Assembly: GCF_900069005.2 (NCBI RefSeq)
Contig: NZ_LN831279.1
Location: 3,398,994 to 3,433,811 of the forward strand
Source: Paenibacillus sp. GM2
Lineage (GTDB): Bacteria > Bacillota > Bacilli > Paenibacillales > Paenibacillaceae
Direction: 5' to 3'
DNA length: 34,818 nucleotides
This document shows positions 31,615-34,818 of the stretch, piece after piece; position 1 is the stretch's first letter; every line of letters starts with the position of its first letter. The translations under genes were made by a program, and so were the position numbers. The notes beneath the pieces were generated by a model. That model had not been told where the DNA came from, did not search any database, and saw nothing but the letters and a program-made list of their open reading frames with translations.

Positions 31615-33936
31615 ATGAAGAAATTCAGCTTTCCGCTTCATTCCTCATTCAAGAAGCATCCGACTTATATGAAGATCATTTTTTATTTTGTCAGCGCAAA
31701 CGTACTTGTATTGGCTCTCTCCTTTCTGCTTCTATACTGGCAGTCCTCAAAAACGCTGCTGAAGGAAATCGGAGATCATTCCGAATCGCTTCTGCTGGGC
31801 AGCGCCCGAAATACAGCCGGGCTGATGGAGTGGTCGCTGGAATACACCTACGCTTCAAGCAATGACAGCAAGCTGAAAGTATACGCGCTTTCCGATCATT
31901 ACACGGACTTTGAGACCTATAACGTATGGAGCCGGCTTGGGGAGATCAAAAATGCGAATCCTGCGATTGATTCGGTTTACCTGATCAACGACTACACGGG
32001 TACGGTAGTGGATTCCCGGCTTGGCATCAATGACGCTGCCTCTTTTTATGATCAAGATATTATGAACCGGCTGCACGATCCGAATTTTGCGGAGCGAACC
32101 GTCCCTATACCGAGAACTCTGACGCTCCCCCTGAACAAGGGAGCTACCAAGGATGTCATCACCATTGTCAGACTATATGAAAAGGACAGTTCGATTTCAG
32201 CATTCATCATGAATATCGACACAGATAAGCTAATGAATCTGCTTCAGGACAATTCCAATTATCCCAATCGCCAAGTGACCGTACTAAATGATCGGAATGA
32301 ACAGGTGTTCAGTACTGCCTTGCTTAGCGGGAATCAAATCCTAGAGCTTGGTCGTCAAGGAGAACAAAAAAATAGCGGCTGGGAGCTATTCAAGCCCCAT
32401 GGACAGGAAGAGCAGCTAATGGTTTACTCAACCACATCAATAAAGGGGATTCAGGACTGGACATTTATTGAGAGCATTCCGAAGTCAGTCATTCTTGGCA
32501 GAATCTCCATGCTCCGGAACATAAGCCTGTTCTTGTTCTTAGGCCTATTTCTGGCCTCGCTAACTGTAATCGTGCTGATCTCCAAACGGGTGTATTCCCC
32601 CATTCAGGAATTAGTCAGCAGCGTCATGCGGCAGTATCATTCAGAGCAGCTTGGGGAGCACAAGTCAAGGAATGAACTTGATTATTTATCCAATGTATTT
32701 GCCGCCCAAAAAGAACAGATCGATGAATTGACTGAACAGTGGCGCCATAGCAAGATTCTCAGCAAAGAGCGATTTCTTCGTGAATTTCTAGGTGCTGAAG
32801 CCCATTCATCGGATGAAATACGCCACCAGTTTAAAGAATGCGAGATCGATCTTCCGGAAGAGAACTTATCTGTAGCGATCTTTCGGATTGACCACTTTCC
32901 GGAATTTACGAAGATATATTCGGAGAAGGACCGCCGTCTGCTTCGCTTTGCTATGGCAAACATTATTCAGGAATCGCTGCAAGGGGCAAATTGCCGGGTG
33001 CAAACGGTTGATATGGGGAACGATCATGTCGCCGTTGTTCTGTGTGTCCATGCCTCTACCGACGATATCGCGGCAAAGCTGCGAGATTCGCAAAAGCTGC
33101 TAAGACAGTACTTATCCATTGAAACGACCGTAGCTTGGGGGAGAGAAGCGCAGAGTTTGACGGATATGCATGAAACATACATGGAGACGTATGAATTGAC
33201 ACAGGAGCGATTCCGCTTTGGACACGGGGCGATTATTTTGAAGGAGGAGTCCAGCGCTCCCGGTACGCTGTTCCACCTTTCGTTGGAGAAGGAACGTCAG
33301 CTTGCTCAAGCGATTCAAAAAGGGAACCGGGATACTGTGCTGGGGATCATGACTTTTTCCGTGGAGATGCTGAAGGAATTACCCTATTTCGAGTGTAAAA
33401 TGTCCCTGATTACTTTGTTCAGCGATTTTCGCCGGCTCATGCAGGACCAGTTCAGTCCGCCGCTTCCCAGCCCATGGGGTCTTACTTCGCTTGAAAATCA
33501 AATCATTCAGCAGGAGACGCTTGCAAGTGTGGTGCATTGGATGGAAATGCTGGTGGACAAGACGCTGAGTGATATCATCACTGCGCGCGGCCTGTCCAGA
33601 AATGCGAAGCTAATCGAGCAGGTAGAGTATCTGATCGAAGAGCGGCTCAGCGATCCCAACCTCTCCACTAAAATGCTGGCGGATAATCTGGGGTTATCTG
33701 TGAACTATCTGCGCAGCCTATACAAAGCAGAAACGAACCGCTCAATTACGGATACGATTTCGGAGAAGCGTCTGGAACTCGTTTGCCGGGAACTGCTAGC
33801 TACCGATTCGCCAATCGAGCCTATCATCCAAAATTACGGTTTTTCCTCCGTGAATACCTTTTACTCTGTCTTTAAAAAAGCATACGGAATCACACCGGCT
33901 CAATACAGAAAAGCTAACAAGAAAGAGAGGAACTAA
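31615..33936 (+). CDS. Membrane-anchored AraC-family regulator
   Basis: A 773-residue one-component regulator of the kind found beside LplB/YtcP transporters. TM1 is at about 18-41 (MKIIFYFVSANVLVLALSFLLLYW), an extracytoplasmic Cache-like domain follows, TM2 is at about 303-323 (LFLFLGLFLASLTVIVLIS), then a HAMP-like linker (RVYSPIQELVSSV) and a cytoplasmic middle region. The C-terminal AraC domain (about 670-773) has LSTKMLADNLGLSVNYLRSLYK and PIEPIIQNYGFSSVNTFYSVFKKAYG. It joins sensor and DNA-binding parts in one chain, with no histidine kinase. I start at 31615 because GGGGGTTCCGG precedes it; the frame extends 29 codons upstream through the promoter. Confidence 0.92.
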   Translation: MKKFSFPLHSSFKKHPTYMKIIFYFVSANVLVLALSFLLLYWQSSKTLLKEIGDHSESLLLGSARNTAGLMEWSLEYTYASSNDSKLKVYALSDHYTDFETYNVWSRLGEIKNANPAIDSVYLINDYTGTVVDSRLGINDAASFYDQDIMNRLHDPNFAERTVPIPRTLTLPLNKGATKDVITIVRLYEKDSSISAFIMNIDTDKLMNLLQDNSNYPNRQVTVLNDRNEQVFSTALLSGNQILELGRQGEQKNSGWELFKPHGQEEQLMVYSTTSIKGIQDWTFIESIPKSVILGRISMLRNISLFLFLGLFLASLTVIVLISKRVYSPIQELVSSVMRQYHSEQLGEHKSRNELDYLSNVFAAQKEQIDELTEQWRHSKILSKERFLREFLGAEAHSSDEIRHQFKECEIDLPEENLSVAIFRIDHFPEFTKIYSEKDRRLLRFAMANIIQESLQGANCRVQTVDMGNDHVAVVLCVHASTDDIAAKLRDSQKLLRQYLSIETTVAWGREAQSLTDMHETYMETYELTQERFRFGHGAIILKEESSAPGTLFHLSLEKERQLAQAIQKGNRDTVLGIMTFSVEMLKELPYFECKMSLITLFSDFRRLMQDQFSPPLPSPWGLTSLENQIIQQETLASVVHWMEMLVDKTLSDIITARGLSRNAKLIEQVEYLIEERLSDPNLSTKMLADNLGLSVNYLRSLYKAETNRSITDTISEKRLELVCRELLATDSPIEPIIQNYGFSSVNTFYSVFKKAYGITPAQYRKANKKERN

Positions 33937-33976
33937 TGCAATATTGACTGATTACATATCTTGCAGAATCAACCTC

Positions 33977-34818
33977 TTAACAATTTCTTTCTTTCAATAA
34001 GTCAATAAAATTCTGTGCCGCCTTGGACAAATAATGATGTTTGTTCCAGATCAACCCGACAGAAGTGGACAAGCCATTGCCCGTGATCTCATAGGCATGT
34101 ATCGGATAACCGGGATGACGCCGCAACACCGTTTCGGGAACGATCGAATCCGCGAACTCAGAGGTTACCAGATCGAGCAGCAAGGGGATATCCGAGCATT
34201 CCCCAATGAGATTCGGCTGCAGCTGATGCCGGGAGAAGGCCTCCAGAATGGAATAATGCACACCCAGGCCTTCAGTGCTGGGAAGAACAAGCGGGCTGGC
34301 CTGAATATCTGCGAGCGAGACCACTTCCTGTTCATAGGGAGGCCGCTGCGCAGAGGTTATGTAATAGAACGGTTCGGTATGAAGATGCAGCACGGAGAAA
34401 TGCTCCAGCTCCAGCGGTAAACGGATAATCGCCAGCTCAACGATGCGCTCCTCCACTAATTTGCATAGATGAGACGACTCATTTTGCTGGATTTTATAGG
34501 TGACCCTGGGGTATAGCTCTTTAAAACGATGCAAAATATCAGGCAAGTTATCGACCGAGAAGGTGTTGATGCCGATCGTCAGCCTTCCGTTTACGCCATT
34601 GCCTACCTCCTTCACCTCCAGCTTGGCCTCTTCCATCAGCTGGGTCATTTGCAGCGCATATTTGTATAGCGCCTTTCCCGCCTCCGTCATCTCCAGGACC
34701 TTACCGCCTCTCTCCACTAACCGCGAGCCAAGCTCCTCCTCCATCGCTCTCAGCTGCTGACTTAACGGCGGGTGTGACACAAGAAACCCGCTCACCTGCG
34801 CGGGGATTTTTACCTCCT
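33977..34818 (-). CDS. LysR-family transcriptional regulator, 5' end outside window
   Basis: The reading frame is open to the right edge, so the first part of the helix-turn-helix is missing. Visible are the end of the recognition helix (VSHPPLSQQLRAMEEELGSRLVERGGKVLEMTEAG) and the linker helix. A LysR substrate domain starts with GRLTIGINTFSVDNLPDILHRFKELYP. A GTG at 34795 after AGGAGGT would look like a start, but it would remove most of the DNA-binding helices, and the codons before it align with the normal LysR helix. It is convergent with the AraC gene, 40 nt away. Its target and effector are unknown. Confidence 0.88.
   Translation of the reverse strand, partial: EVKIPAQVSGFLVSHPPLSQQLRAMEEELGSRLVERGGKVLEMTEAGKALYKYALQMTQLMEEAKLEVKEVGNGVNGRLTIGINTFSVDNLPDILHRFKELYPRVTYKIQQNESSHLCKLVEERIVELAIIRLPLELEHFSVLHLHTEPFYYITSAQRPPYEQEVVSLADIQASPLVLPSTEGLGVHYSILEAFSRHQLQPNLIGECSDIPLLLDLVTSEFADSIVPETVLRRHPGYPIHAYEITGNGLSTSVGLIWNKHHYLSKAAQNFIDLLKERNC

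Noticed and set aside
34795..34818. AGGAGGT followed by GTG, looking like a LysR gene start
   Set aside because: The codons upstream of the GTG continue the LysR helix-turn-helix in frame, so the gene more likely begins beyond the window edge.

Overview
The window looks like chromosomal DNA of a Paenibacillus-type, low-to-mid GC, spore-forming Firmicute. The evidence is strong AGGAGG ribosome sites, TTG/GTG starts, CUT1 sugar ABC transporters without their own ATPase, YesM/YesN two-component regulators, a YjcZ-type sporulation micro-protein, an SLH-domain remnant and a large secreted GH87 glucanase. No tRNA, rRNA, CRISPR, phage or intact insertion sequence was seen. Most genes are on the minus strand; only a diguanylate cyclase and a membrane AraC regulator are on the plus strand.

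Region 1 (1-6160), thiamine and purine salvage. On the minus strand, a consensus promoter, a TPP riboswitch and an intrinsic terminator precede tenA-thiM-thiD-thiE. thiM/thiD and thiD/thiE overlap at start and stop. thiE runs off the left edge. Upstream lie an adenine deaminase gene, a small winged-helix protein and a 40-residue YjcZ-like protein with a TTG start.

Region 2 (6303-19395), glucuronoxylan/aldouronate use. In transcription order it holds uxuA (mannonate dehydratase), a sugar-binding lipoprotein, aguA (GH67 alpha-glucuronidase), two permeases, a YesM-type histidine kinase, a YesN-type response regulator and two Gfo/Idh/MocA oxidoreductases. The likely job is to sense and import (methyl)glucuronoxylo-oligosaccharides, remove the uronic acid inside the cell and carry mannonate to 2-keto-3-deoxygluconate. 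uxuA has a good sigma-A promoter and a possible cre. Stem-loops sit in the gaps after uxuA, the binding protein, aguA and the permeases, suggesting a segmented operon with uneven expression.

Region 3 (19499-22037) holds a GNAT acetyltransferase, a small zinc-ribbon protein and a membrane diguanylate cyclase closed by a 19-bp perfect hairpin terminator.

Region 4 (22137-26744) holds a 1326-residue secreted GH87 alpha-1,3-glucanase (two discoidin-like domains, CBM6, FN3, two CARDB domains, beta-helix catalytic module). Upstream are a near-perfect cre and two 9-bp direct repeats 21 bp apart. Behind these is a frameshifted SLH-domain remnant.

Region 5 (26775-33936) holds a second glycan locus: two LplB/YtcP-type permeases, a binding lipoprotein and a GH130 family protein in one minus-strand operon. 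A membrane AraC regulator is divergently transcribed, and its promoter carries direct repeats 21 bp apart. The likely substrate is a beta-mannoside, but this is not settled. A LysR-type regulator, cut by the right edge, ends the window.
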